NCBI RefSeq assembly: GCF_014931715.1
Contig: NZ_CP063164.1
Coordinates: 1,612,001-1,676,000, forward strand
Direction of reading: 5' to 3'
Source: Sulfurovum indicum
Lineage (GTDB): Bacteria > Campylobacterota > Campylobacteria > Campylobacterales > Sulfurovaceae
DNA: 64,000 nucleotides
The notes beneath the pieces were generated by a model, which saw nothing but the letters and a program-made list of their open reading frames with translations, had not been told where the DNA came from and searched no databases. Below, in pieces: positions 47,276 through 60,920 of the stretch; the first letter of the stretch is position 1; each line of letters starts with the position of its first letter. The position numbers and the translations under genes are program-made.

Positions 47276-47896
47276 TTATATTGTATTGTATGCACGATCT
47301 CCGGCATCACCCAGACCGGGAAAAATAAACTTGTCATCCGTAAGCTTTTCATCTATCTGTACAATATAGAGTGCAATATCCGAATGCTTCTGCTTTACAA
47401 TCTCAAGTCCTTCCGGTGCACCTATAAGATTGAGTGAAAGTATCTTTTCAGGCGCTTTCCCTTTAATGACAGATATCGCATCACAGAGAGAACCGCCTGT
47501 GGCTACCATAGGATCAACAAGGATCACTGTTTTGCCTTCACAGGAGGGAACACGATCATAGTAAAGTACGCTCTGATGCGTATCTTCATCACGTTTCATC
47601 GCCAGAAATCCGGAAGATGCTTTGGGGAAAAGAGCTCCAAGCGCTTCAATCATTGGAAGTCCTGCACGTAAAATAGTGACAAAAAGAAGATCCTCCTCCC
47701 TGATAAAACCAAAAAAGTGCTCTCCCTGCCATGTTGTGATCTGACGTGACTCAAGCGGTTCTGATTTGAGTGCTTCATAGACCAATAAACGCGTCAACTC
47801 CTGTACGATATGTCTAAAGCGCAATGCATCAGTTCCTGTCTCACGTAAATGGTTCAACAGTGTTTTGGCAACCGGATTGGAGAGCTCATGTATCAT
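47276..47896 (-). CDS. upp: Uracil phosphoribosyltransferase
   Basis: A protein of about 206 residues with the PRPP-binding motif ILVDPMVATGGSLCDAI (about residue 125) and the C-terminal GLGDAGDRAYNT uracil-binding block. It salvages uracil to UMP. The frame opens ten codons earlier, but GGGGG lies 8 bases before the ATG at 47896 (MIHELSNP), which gives the usual family length. Confidence 0.94.
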   Translation of the reverse strand: MIHELSNPVAKTLLNHLRETGTDALRFRHIVQELTRLLVYEALKSEPLESRQITTWQGEHFFGFIREEDLLFVTILRAGLPMIEALGALFPKASSGFLAMKRDEDTHQSVLYYDRVPSCEGKTVILVDPMVATGGSLCDAISVIKGKAPEKILSLNLIGAPEGLEIVKQKHSDIALYIVQIDEKLTDDKFIFPGLGDAGDRAYNTI

Positions 47897-48020
47897 ACTA
47901 ATACCCCCATTTCTAAATAATATCACCTATATTATACTCTATTCTATACTCTTTAGCAGATAGATATCTATTATTGTTTTTCTTATGATAGAATAAACAA
48001 TCTACCCCAAAAGGTCGCGT

Positions 48021-49364
48021 ATGGCAAAAAATGTAAAGAATCTTCCAAAACCACACCGGTCTGAGATCAGTTTTGACGATGTTGTAGGACACAAACATGT
48101 CAAAGAGCGCCTTAAGACGATCATCAAGATCATCAAAAAACCAGAACTGTTTGAACGCTTTGATACATCCATACCCAAAGGCTTGCTTCTTTACGGACCT
48201 GTAAGTGTAGGAAAAGGCATGCTGGCAAAAGCATTCGCCCATGAAGCGAAACTTCCCTATTACGAAATATCAGGCTCCAGGCTTTTTGATATTGACTATA
48301 TTAAAGAAGTATACGAAGCGGCCTCCAAACACAGTCCATCTCTGGTTATCCTTGAGGATATTGATATCAAAGGTCTTCTACAGGGTACATTCACCAACGT
48401 CTCCTTCTCTGACATTGCAAAAGTACTCGAAAGTACCGATGGCAGAGTATTCACCATTGCCACTTCCCAAACACTTGAGTCAGTCGGTGAAACACTGACC
48501 GCTCCGCAAAAGCTTGATTTTTTGATCGAAGTTTCCAAGCTGGACAAAGATGCAAGAAGGTTTTTCATTACAAAAATCCTGAAAAAACCTCATGACCCCA
48601 AAATAGACATTGAACGTATCGTACGTTATATTACAGGAATGAGTGCTGTAGAACTTGAACGTCTGGGACGTATGGCAGTGCTCAATACGATCGAACAGGG
48701 AAAGAAGAAAATCACTGAAGAGATTCTTATTGAACAGATCAACATCATTAAATACGGTCACAAGGTCGATAAACAGATGGTCAGAGACCTGGAGAAAGAG
48801 TTACAGATGACAGCCTACCATGAGGCAGGACATGCCGTACTCTCTACACTTTTACTTCCTCATATAAAGATCGAACAGGTCACCATTGCACCCCGGAGCA
48901 AAACACTCGGTTTTGTCTCCTACAATGCAGATGAACCACTCTCAAACATCACCAAGCAGGAACTCTTCTACGATCTTTGTGTACTGCTTGCAGGACGTAT
49001 TGTCAAAATGAAAAAAGCTGGCAGTGATAAAATGGACAGTGGTGCCATAGACGATCTTTCCCAGGCTTCCTTCCAGATCTATGCTGCCATTACGACTCTT
49101 GGTATGGACAACGAGCTGGGGCTTATCAATATAGAGACAATCACTCCGGTGACTGATACTTTTCTTAAAGAGAAAATAGAAGAGAGATTTCTACATTGGC
49201 TTAAAACTGCCCAAAGGTACAGTAAAAAACTTGTCAATGCACACTGGGAGACTATAGAGAGACTGGCAAAGAAACTGATAGAAAAAGAGATTGTGGAAGG
49301 AGATGAACTTCTAAAACTGGTTGGAAAGAAAAAAGCGACCTTTAAGCTACCTAAAAGTCTATAA
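48021..49364 (+). CDS. Soluble FtsH-like zinc metalloprotease with degenerate AAA domain
   Basis: A 447-residue protein resembling FtsH without its N-terminal membrane anchor. The AAA region (about residues 15-245) has a Walker A of GPVSVGKG (59-66), where the Thr/Ser after Lys is Gly, and a Walker B of LVILEDID. The second-region-of-homology arginines are missing (TAPQKLDFL in place of RPGRFD). The protease domain keeps zinc motif HEAGH (267-271) and the third ligand in SGAIDDLSQAS. It is therefore probably an active peptidase with weak or no ATPase, or a regulatory paralogue. It is divergent from upp. Confidence 0.82.
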   Translation: MAKNVKNLPKPHRSEISFDDVVGHKHVKERLKTIIKIIKKPELFERFDTSIPKGLLLYGPVSVGKGMLAKAFAHEAKLPYYEISGSRLFDIDYIKEVYEAASKHSPSLVILEDIDIKGLLQGTFTNVSFSDIAKVLESTDGRVFTIATSQTLESVGETLTAPQKLDFLIEVSKLDKDARRFFITKILKKPHDPKIDIERIVRYITGMSAVELERLGRMAVLNTIEQGKKKITEEILIEQINIIKYGHKVDKQMVRDLEKELQMTAYHEAGHAVLSTLLLPHIKIEQVTIAPRSKTLGFVSYNADEPLSNITKQELFYDLCVLLAGRIVKMKKAGSDKMDSGAIDDLSQASFQIYAAITTLGMDNELGLINIETITPVTDTFLKEKIEERFLHWLKTAQRYSKKLVNAHWETIERLAKKLIEKEIVEGDELLKLVGKKKATFKLPKSL

Positions 49365-49452
49365 AATATACCTTAATATTAAATTAATTTAATAAAAATA
49401 TAATTTTTCGTTAATTGGTGGTTAATTTAGTTACTATATGATGGCGCAGTCG

Positions 49453-49483
49453 AAAAAAAGGGAGAGTTTTTCCACCCTTTTTT
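49453..49483 (+). terminator. Terminator after the FtsH-like gene
   Basis: AAAAAGGG (49455-49462) and CCCTTTTTT (49475-49483) form an 8-bp stem with a 12-base loop and a T-run. It sits between the FtsH-like gene and the lysozyme-like gene. A 20-codon frame (49438-49500) overlaps it. Confidence 0.7.
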
Positions 49484-49510
49484 CTATTACTTTATTATAG
49501 GAGCATAACC

Positions 49511-50143
49511 ATAGAGACACTATTGTATATAGCTGCACTACTTATTGCTGCAAAATTTTTACTACATCCTTCTATCGGTCATAAGAAATCCGGATATCTT
49601 TCAGATATTTTGCAAAAACTTTCCACTTTGATAATAGTCCTGTTACTGACTGGAACCACAGCTGAAGCATCCTATACCAAAATTGCCAAGACAGCAGGGG
49701 TAAGTCATACTACCATGCAAAAAATCGTTAAAAAAATCGTAAAGATTGAATCTACAACAGGCAGCTATCATGCATACAACCGTAAAAGCGGTGCCTACGG
49801 ACGCTATCAGATCATGCCAAAAACAGCCAGAGCCTATGCAAAAAGACTGGGTATTCCCTACAGTAAATGGAAACTTCCACGCAATCAGGACAGAATATTC
49901 CAAGCTATACTCAAAGACAATATACGCGCTCTCAAAAAAAACGGTATTAAGATCAGCGCATTTACCATCTACGGTGCACATCAGCAGGGTGCCGGAGGTT
50001 TCAATGCTATCATGAAAAATAAAAAGCTGACCAGGCAGTTGGAAAGGAATCTTCGTAACAACCTTCCAAAAAAACTGAGAAAGACACACCGTTCAAAACT
50101 TACAATGGTATGGAAAGATTACTGGAGGAAGAAATTTTCCTGA
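49511..50143 (+). CDS. Exported lysozyme/transglycosylase-like protein, start codon uncertain
   Basis: A protein of about 206-210 residues. An N-terminal hydrophobic region and a second one (TLIIVLLLTGTTAEA, likely the export signal) precede a domain with KIESTTGSYHAYNRKSGAYGRYQIMPKTA. That is the lytic transglycosylase/lysozyme-like catalytic Glu and 'G-x-x-Q-I-M-P' layout. The C-terminus is very basic. AGGAG (49498-49502) is placed for a start at 49511, but the codon there is ATA; the first standard start in frame is TTG at 49523. It may be a mutated start or a genuine weak one. Confidence 0.7.
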   Translation: METLLYIAALLIAAKFLLHPSIGHKKSGYLSDILQKLSTLIIVLLLTGTTAEASYTKIAKTAGVSHTTMQKIVKKIVKIESTTGSYHAYNRKSGAYGRYQIMPKTARAYAKRLGIPYSKWKLPRNQDRIFQAILKDNIRALKKNGIKISAFTIYGAHQQGAGGFNAIMKNKKLTRQLERNLRNNLPKKLRKTHRSKLTMVWKDYWRKKFS

Positions 50144-50273
50144 GAAGAGAGATTACCCTCTCCCTCCCATACTCTATGCGGGCATGTATATAAGAAGTTA
50201 TAAGAGGGAAATTGATTGAATAATGACTATTGAACTATGCATTAGCACGTACAATGTAGTAATAGGGAAAAGT

Positions 50274-51662
50274 CTAAACTAATGAATTTAGCCATGCTTT
50301 TAAACTTTCCACCTGCTCCAGGGTCCTGTTTGTAGCCGTACCACCCTCAGATTGACGCGCATTCATCGAAGCACGGATATCAAGCAGGGCAATGACACCT
50401 TCACCAATGCGTTCATCGACACTTTGCAATTCCGCCAAAGAAAGTTCGGAAATATCCACACCTTTCTCTTCTGCAAGGTTCACCACATTACCGGTAATGT
50501 GGTAGGCATCACGGAATGGCAACCCCTGTTCTTTAACAAGGTAGTCTGCCAGGTCGGTAGCAGAGAGATGCCCTACCATGCAAGCACGCTCCATCGCCTC
50601 TTTGTTCACTGTCATGTCAGCGATCATTTCATTAAGAACCTGCAAACTGAGAAGTGCTGTTTTGACAGAGTCAAATACACCCTCTTTGTCTTCCTGCATA
50701 TCTTTGTTATATGCAAGCGGCAGTCCTTTCATCACGGTTAGAAGTGCAACAAGGTTACCGTTCACTCGTCCTGTCTTGCCTCGAAGAAGTTCAGGGATGT
50801 CCGGATTCTTCTTCTGCGGCATGATGGAACTCCCTGTTGCATGACGGTCGGAGAGTGTTATCCACCTGAATTCAGCAGCACTCCAAAGAATGAGCTCTTC
50901 ACTCAAACGGCTCATATGCATCATCATCGTAGCAATGTTAAAGAGTATCTCCAGAGCAAAATCACGGTCACTCACAGTATCCAGACAGTTGAGTGTCGGT
51001 GCATTGAAACCCAGTTTGTCTGATGTCGTCTGTCTATTAATAGGGTGTGGTGTTCCTGCCAATGCTGCACATCCGATGGGTGAATAATTATTACGCTCAT
51101 ATGAGCCCATAAAACGCTCATAATCACGTTTGAACATACTTGCATACGCCATCATATGGTAACCGAAGTTAATAGGCTGTGCGTGCTGCAGGTGAGTCAT
51201 TCCAGGCAGCATTGTCTCGGCATTCTCTTCCGCTACTTTAACAAGTGTCTGAATATTCTCCAAAAGCAGCTCAGCTATGGCCTTGGTGTTATTCTGTACA
51301 TAAAGTCTGAAATCAAGTGCCACCTGATCATTACGGCTTCGTGCCGTATGCAGGCGTTTGCCGGCATCACCGATACGGCGTGTCAGTTCACCCTCGATCG
51401 CCATATGGATATCTTCATCATCTCCATCAAGGCTCAGCCTGCCCTCTTCAATATCTTTGAGTATCTCATACAATCCCTTTTCTATCTTCTCATAATCCTC
51501 TTCAGAGATGATCCCCTGCTCTTTGAGCATATAAGCATGTGCACGTGAACCCTCAATGTCTTCTCTGTAAAGTACTTTATCGAACGGAAGTGAGTTGTTC
51601 AACTCCTGAAGCAGTTGTGAACTCTCTGCTGAAATTCGCGCTGAAGCGATCTTTTTTGCCAT
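50274..51662 (-). CDS. argH: Argininosuccinate lyase
   Basis: A 462-residue aspartase/fumarase-superfamily lyase with the signature [16 protein letters not shown] near residue 280, [11 protein letters not shown] near residue 104 and [11 protein letters not shown] near residue 154. It splits argininosuccinate to arginine and fumarate. Length is normal. No other arginine gene is adjacent. Confidence 0.96.
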   Translation of the reverse strand: MAKKIASARISAESSQLLQELNNSLPFDKVLYREDIEGSRAHAYMLKEQGIISEEDYEKIEKGLYEILKDIEEGRLSLDGDDEDIHMAIEGELTRRIGDAGKRLHTARSRNDQVALDFRLYVQNNTKAIAELLLENIQTLVKVAEENAETMLPGMTHLQHAQPINFGYHMMAYASMFKRDYERFMGSYERNNYSPIGCAALAGTPHPINRQTTSDKLGFNAPTLNCLDTVSDRDFALEILFNIATMMMHMSRLSEELILWSAAEFRWITLSDRHATGSSIMPQKKNPDIPELLRGKTGRVNGNLVALLTVMKGLPLAYNKDMQEDKEGVFDSVKTALLSLQVLNEMIADMTVNKEAMERACMVGHLSATDLADYLVKEQGLPFRDAYHITGNVVNLAEEKGVDISELSLAELQSVDERIGEGVIALLDIRASMNARQSEGGTATNRTLEQVESLKAWLNSLV

Positions 51663-51718
51663 AATAGTATCCTAGTCATATAAATTAGTGTATTTTAGCG
51701 AAAAAGCAATAAATGGAT

Positions 51719-51823
51719 GGCACGTACGTGCCAAGCGTTCAGCGTGTAGCGCTAAGCGTTAAGAAGAACATTAATTTCATGCTCTTTCTCTTTCTGAACG
51801 CTACGTGCTTAACGCTGAGCGCT
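51719..51823. repeat. Degenerate heptanucleotide arrays in inverted orientation, with palindrome
   Basis: Between argH and 5S rRNA, a run of 7-base units related to AGCGTTA (AGCGTTC, AGCGTGT, AGCGCTA, AGCGTTA; 51734-51761) is mirrored by TGAACGC, TACGTGC, TTAACGC, TGAGCGC (51795-51822). AGCGCTAAGCGTTAAG (51748-51763) pairs with CTTAACGCTGAGCGCT (51808-51823) with one mismatch. GGCACGTACGTGCC (51719-51732) is a perfect palindrome. The element may also act as the end signal of the rRNA operon. Confidence 0.75.
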
Positions 51824-51930
51824 CTTCTACATAGTTTATTGGCAGACAGAAGTATAGATTTGAAATAAAAAGTAACAGTGATAAAAAGTGATTGATTATT
51901 GTTAAAGTAGAAGTAGTAAGTAAAAACTCA

Positions 51931-52048
51931 AAGTGGCAGCGACCTACATTCCCACCAGCGTAGCCGGCAGTATTATCGGCGATGGGAGGCTTGACTTCCA
52001 GGTTCGGAATGGAGCTGGGTATGACCCTCCCTCTAACCCCACCACTAA
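51931..52048 (-). rRNA. rrf: 5S ribosomal RNA
   Basis: The minus strand carries the conserved 5S core CCCAGCTCCATTCCGAACC and the termini TTAGTGGTGGGG and CGCTGCCACTTT, which pair. Length is about 118 nt. It is the last gene of the 16S-tRNA-Ala-23S-5S operon. Exact ends are approximate. Confidence 0.95.
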
Positions 52049-52152
52049 GAGAAGTAAGAACACCTTGATGTGCTTAATTCTCTTTGCTTTGAAGCTTTGA
52101 GATACTTAGTATTGTTAAGAGTCTAAATAATGTTGGATTACAATTCAAGTTT

Positions 52153-52175
52153 GCACTTAATAAGGTAGTACCTTA
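52153..52175 (-). other. 3' arm of the 23S rRNA processing stem
   Basis: This 23-base segment (GCACTTAATAAGG then TAGTACCTTA) is complementary to 55070-55092 with one mismatch, bringing the two ends of 23S together. It is a typical RNase III substrate. Confidence 0.75.
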
Positions 52176-55068
<2,893 letters not shown>

Positions 55069-55069
55069 C

Positions 55070-55092
55070 TAAGGTACTACCTTATTAAATGC
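55070..55092 (-). other. 5' arm of the 23S rRNA processing stem
   Basis: Pairs with 52153-52175 (22 of 23 positions). A boxA-like GTCTTTAACAA lies on minus at 55147-55157 in the 23S-tRNA spacer. The rest of 55093-55365 holds no tRNA-Ile or other gene. Confidence 0.7.
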
Positions 55093-55365
55093 AAAATGAA
55101 CTTCATGTGTTACCACTTGGTTCGTTGTTGTACATTAATAAGTGTCTTGTTAAAGACGTTATTGAGTTTCTTGCACATGAAAGATATCATTGCTGATATT
55201 TTCTTGTTAAATTGTAATTTGTTTAAACTTGACTCGATAATTTTTTACCTCGTCTCGTTTGCAACATTACGTTAGACTCTTAACAATAATAAGTTAAATA
55301 TCGTTAGGATTAAATCCTAATTCAAACACTTCTTATAAGTACTTGAATTAGGACTCTCTCGCTAA

Positions 55366-55441
55366 TGGTGGAGAATAACGGGATCGAACCGATGACCTCC
55401 TGCGTGCAAAGCAGGCGCTCTCCCAGCTGAGCTAATTCCCC
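55366..55441 (-). tRNA. tRNA-Ala (TGC)
   Basis: A 76-nt cloverleaf with CCA encoded. The acceptor GGGGAAT pairs with ATTCTCC, the anticodon loop is CTTTGCACG (anticodon TGC), and the T arm contains GGTTCGATCC. It lies in the 16S-23S spacer and is the only tRNA there. Confidence 0.97.
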
Positions 55442-55566
55442 AAATTAATTCAAAGATCCCTAATGATCTTTATCAACCAAACATAAGCTGTACAGCGTAC
55501 CAAACAAACCAAGTCTTTTCGATTGTTGCTTCCTGCATTGTGAGACACAGAAAGTCTATACTCTTG

Positions 55567-57080
<1,514 letters not shown>

Positions 57081-57213
57081 TAAAATAGAATGGTTTGAAC
57101 CATTGTCAGAATCACTTAAATATTTGCTATCTAAGTTCATCTTTATCACTTTTTATTAAAAAAGTGCAAAAATTAAATCTCAAATAGACGTTGATTTGTT
57201 TACTTATATTTGG

Positions 57214-57226
57214 TTGTCAAAGATCA
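57214..57226 (-). promoter_or_regulatory. boxA-like antitermination site in the rrn leader
   Basis: Minus strand TGATCTTTGACAA resembles boxA TGCTCTTTAACAA. It lies between the promoter and 16S. A 7-bp hairpin CTTAGCT/AGCTAAG (57241-57259) lies just upstream of it. Confidence 0.55.
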
Positions 57227-57281
57227 CTCACTCTCACTCTCTTAGCTAACTCAGCTAAGGTCTCTGTGTTTGTGGACGCGT

Positions 57282-57310
57282 ATTATAGCACCGAATTACT
57301 CCCTTGTCAA
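57282..57310 (-). promoter_or_regulatory. rRNA operon promoter
   Basis: On minus, TTGACA (57305-57310), exactly 17 bases, then TATAAT (57282-57287): a consensus housekeeping sigma promoter 200 bases upstream of 16S. The remaining 57311-57592 is AT-rich, with no gene seen. Confidence 0.9.
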
Positions 57311-57592
57311 GAGGTTTTCCTAAAAATTGCAAAAATTTTGTAATTTTTTTTTGTGCTTACATTATATATGCAAAAAACGGTGATATTTTCATTACACTCT
57401 AAACAAATCTTATGTCATATGACTCAAGATTGTAAGAGGTAAAGAATATTCATATTTAATAAAAAAATTACACATTATTATATTTTCTTTTTTCAAACAC
57501 TACAAGAAAAAAACTAACAAAGGTGAGGTAGGAACAAAATTCAATAAAAAGAGGTTTAAAGTGGGAAAATAAAGTTTAGTAAGCCTTAAACA

Positions 57593-57620
57593 CAAATGAC
57601 ACGGGCTTCCGTGTCATTTG
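57593..57620 (-). terminator. Terminator of the acl operon
   Basis: On minus, CAAATGACACG and CGTGTCATTTG form a perfect 11-bp stem with a 6-base loop, beginning 8 bases after the aclA stop. Only a short T-run (TGTTT) follows. Confidence 0.7.
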
Positions 57621-57628
57621 CCGCATTA

Positions 57629-59446
57629 TTATGCAATCGGTTCAGCCTTTTGAACGTCGTAAAGAATATCATCCATTGGGTGACGATACATTGGCATAGC
57701 CAATCTTTTCTCATCAAGTACATGACCGATGAATCCAATGGATCTTCCTACGATGAAGAATGCATTCAGTGTACCAGAAGAGATGAACTCATCGATCTCC
57801 GGCTCAGAATAACCAAGTGCTCTCCACATATCTACCATCAAGATACCGATGGTACCGTCAACATTGAGAATAAGGTTCTCTTTCTTGGACGTTGTAAGTG
57901 CTTCAACTGTTCTTGCATAGTCCAGAAGCGGTGTAGCAGGGAAATTCTCTGCTGCATAGTCCATAAGTCCTTTTACTCTCAGGTCAGGGTTTTTCAAAGA
58001 TTTGATTCTGTGGCCGATACCCGGAATTGGCACACCTTCTTTCTTCATGTAGCTGAGAAACTCTTTTGGTGAAAGATCGTTATCATCTGCATATTTGAAG
58101 TATTGTGCTGCGCCATCAATCGCACCACCAAATCTTGGTCCGATAGTCAAAAGACCTGTTACAAGAGACTCAACTACTGATTTTCCTGCTCTTGCTGTTA
58201 CTTTTGCATTGTGTGCACCGGAAACTGCCGGTCCATGGTCTGCAACCGTTTTGATAACAGTCTCAATAAAATCTGTTGCCCATTTCGGATACTGTTTTTT
58301 GAACCAAAGAAGGGAGATAACATCACCGATACCCTTACCTGTACTTGGAAGTGCTACAGAAGAGATTGGGAATCCTGCATATGTTGCCTCTTCTCCTCTG
58401 TCATCAGAGATCGTACAGATGAATTGTTTAGGTCTTCTGTAGGATGGCATTGTATTGATTGCCGGCTCTTCAATATCTTTAATAATACCTTCTGCATGCA
58501 ACTCTTTATACACGCCGTTGATCACTTCCGGAAGATCATTGAATGATGCAGGAACATGAATACCTGCTTCTTTCATTGCTCTGTTCTTTGCTTCAGCAGT
58601 TTCTCTGTCATCATTAGCCGATGCACCAGCATGACCGAACTGAACGCCTGAATCATAATACTTCGCGATCGTTCCGATACACCAGGCGATGATAGGCTTT
58701 TTGATCTTTCCTGACTTAACTGCTTCAATCACTTTGTACTCTTCAGTACCACCTACTTCACCAAGAAGAACCATATATTTTACATCAGGATTCTCTTCCA
58801 TTCTGAGAAGGTTGTCAATAAAGACAGAACCAACAAATCTGTCACCACCGATCGCAACACCTTCTGCAATACCGTCAGCATTGATCGCAATGATATTTGA
58901 AAGTTCGTTGAAAAGACCGCCTGAACGTGTCACAAGACCACAACTTCCTGCTCTGTGAAGCTTGGAGTTGATGATGTTCTCGATCGTACCACCGATGTTG
59001 GCGATTTTAAATGCACCTGGAGCAATCGCACCTACTGTTGCAGGTCCGATCACTGTTACATTCTTCTCTCTTGCATACGCGTTCATACCACGTGCAAGTC
59101 TTTCAGGAATACCTTCAGCTGTGATCATAATTGTACTGAAGCCACCAATATTGAGTGCTTCCATTGTCACGTCATATGCTGTTCGGAACGATGCGAAGTT
59201 CAAAAGGACATCTGCCTGTGGCTGTGCTGCTTTCGCTTCAGCTGTACTCTTGTAAAGAGGAATCATCACCTCATCTGCACCCCAGAAGAACTTCTCGAAC
59301 TTGTTCCCTGAAGTTGGTGCAACGATCGCTGCAACTGACGGCTTCTCTCTTTTGATCACATAATCGTAATCCAACATTCTCTGGATCGCAGTTTTGTTGT
59401 TATTCCAAAAAATCGCTTGTGTATCTTTAGTAAATAATTTTGACAT
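57629..59446 (-). CDS. aclA: ATP-citrate lyase, alpha (large) subunit
   Basis: A 605-residue protein. The N-terminal part is succinyl-CoA synthetase alpha-like with the phosphohistidine motif VQFGHAGASAND (about residue 273). The C-terminal part (from about residue 380) is citrate-synthase-like, with GIGHRIKSLKNPDLRV and the final MYRHPMDDILYD. With AclB it cleaves citrate to oxaloacetate and acetyl-CoA with ATP, the step that defines the reductive TCA cycle. It follows aclB by 10 bases, as in Sulfurimonas and Chlorobium type clusters. Confidence 0.95.
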   Translation of the reverse strand: MSKLFTKDTQAIFWNNNKTAIQRMLDYDYVIKREKPSVAAIVAPTSGNKFEKFFWGADEVMIPLYKSTAEAKAAQPQADVLLNFASFRTAYDVTMEALNIGGFSTIMITAEGIPERLARGMNAYAREKNVTVIGPATVGAIAPGAFKIANIGGTIENIINSKLHRAGSCGLVTRSGGLFNELSNIIAINADGIAEGVAIGGDRFVGSVFIDNLLRMEENPDVKYMVLLGEVGGTEEYKVIEAVKSGKIKKPIIAWCIGTIAKYYDSGVQFGHAGASANDDRETAEAKNRAMKEAGIHVPASFNDLPEVINGVYKELHAEGIIKDIEEPAINTMPSYRRPKQFICTISDDRGEEATYAGFPISSVALPSTGKGIGDVISLLWFKKQYPKWATDFIETVIKTVADHGPAVSGAHNAKVTARAGKSVVESLVTGLLTIGPRFGGAIDGAAQYFKYADDNDLSPKEFLSYMKKEGVPIPGIGHRIKSLKNPDLRVKGLMDYAAENFPATPLLDYARTVEALTTSKKENLILNVDGTIGILMVDMWRALGYSEPEIDEFISSGTLNAFFIVGRSIGFIGHVLDEKRLAMPMYRHPMDDILYDVQKAEPIA

Positions 59447-59456
59447 TCTCTTCTCC

Positions 59457-60803
59457 CTACTTCTCTTCTAGTGCCATACGTACGATATCTGTTACGTGAG
59501 TCTCAGGACCATATACTTCGATAGGTATCTCTAATCTATCTGCTGCTTCTTTAATATCTTTAAGACCTTTTTCATAGTTAGGTCCACCACGTCTTACATA
59601 GACTCTTATACCTACTTCTTTCATTTTCTCTGCATACTCTTCAAATGCCTGAATGATCCCTGTAAATGTTTTGGCGACATCAGTAAAGTTCGCGATCGCT
59701 CCACCGATGATGAGGATCTTGTCTCTTCCCTTTGCATCTTTTTCTCTTGTCATCAGATCAAGAATTGTCTCTGCATAGAACTTGGTCTCACCGGTAGTTG
59801 GTCCGCCGGAGTACTCACCATAGTTGGCAAGGTCCTCAATACCGGCAAAGTCTGCAATTGTATCGGCATATACAACTGATGCTCCACCACCGGCAACCAT
59901 TGTCCAGATACGTGCTTCAGGCTTAAGAAGAGTCAGCTTCAAAGATGCACCTGTTTTTGCATCTGCCTCTTCAATTGCTTCAACTTCCGGAGATTTCGCT
60001 TCCATACCGAATGCTGTCGGATATTCGATGTCACCCCAGTGGTCTACCATCATGAAACCTGCTGTATCATCAAGTTTTGCAACCATATCAAGCAGCTCTA
60101 CATTACTTCCCTGAAGAACGAACGGGTTTATCTCAAGGTATGCGAAGTTAAGCTCTCTGTATGCTTTGAAGAACCCAATAGCAAACTCGGCAAATGCCTC
60201 TTTATCTTCTTCTTTTACATCAGCCGGGATATTTTCTCTGATCTTCGCTTCAATCTCTTCTTCTGTTGCAGTGATAGGGAAGGCTACTTCAGTCACTTTC
60301 TCTTCCCATCCCTCTTCAACTTCCATACCACCTTCGGCAGACATATAAAGTACATCTTCATCACCTACAACTGTTGCAGAGATATAGTACTCTTCACTCT
60401 GGTCATGCGGAGTGAACGGCTCTACGATAAAATGTGTCAGGTAATCTTCTGAAGGCTCACCTGCAGGAGTGTCACCGTCAAATGAGAAGTATACTTTCTG
60501 TTTCTCAGCTCTCTTCTCATCGATCCACTTTGCAGCATCTTCCAGTGTCACATCACCAGGCTTGTCTACTTTGAAAAGTACAAGACCGTTCTTTCCTCTT
60601 TTACCAAAAAGCATATCTGGCTTTGCAACAAGCGCTTTCTCATTCAACCATGGATGTGTTGTCTTTGCAGCCTCTCTCAGTTCATCACCAGTCTGTACCA
60701 ATACCGTTTGGTAAGGGTAATTAAAATTTGGAAAGTAAACATCCCAATGTCTTGCCAAGATAGACTTGGCATCGTACTCTCTAATCGCTTTTTGAGCCAT
60801 CAA
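59457..60803 (-). CDS. aclB: ATP-citrate lyase, beta (small) subunit
   Basis: A 448-residue ATP-grasp subunit related to succinyl-CoA synthetase beta. It starts MMAQKAIREYDAKSILARHWD and has KPDMLFGKRGKNGLVLFK (ATP-grasp), FAYLEINPFVL and WTMVAGGGASVVYADTIADF. It pairs with AclA. Together with OorDABC, Icd, SucCD, FumC and Mdh in this window it supports autotrophic CO2 fixation. A second Met one codon in is an equally possible start. Confidence 0.95.
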   Translation of the reverse strand: MMAQKAIREYDAKSILARHWDVYFPNFNYPYQTVLVQTGDELREAAKTTHPWLNEKALVAKPDMLFGKRGKNGLVLFKVDKPGDVTLEDAAKWIDEKRAEKQKVYFSFDGDTPAGEPSEDYLTHFIVEPFTPHDQSEEYYISATVVGDEDVLYMSAEGGMEVEEGWEEKVTEVAFPITATEEEIEAKIRENIPADVKEEDKEAFAEFAIGFFKAYRELNFAYLEINPFVLQGSNVELLDMVAKLDDTAGFMMVDHWGDIEYPTAFGMEAKSPEVEAIEEADAKTGASLKLTLLKPEARIWTMVAGGGASVVYADTIADFAGIEDLANYGEYSGGPTTGETKFYAETILDLMTREKDAKGRDKILIIGGAIANFTDVAKTFTGIIQAFEEYAEKMKEVGIRVYVRRGGPNYEKGLKDIKEAADRLEIPIEVYGPETHVTDIVRMALEEK

Positions 60804-60920
60804 GTTCTCCTTTAATTTTGTTCCCTAAAGTGTAGCATGTAGATGTTTTAAGTTTCGTTTGGCTAATTAAAACGATAAGAAATATATAAATATTGTGTAT
60901 TTTAGAAACAGTTTTTCACT

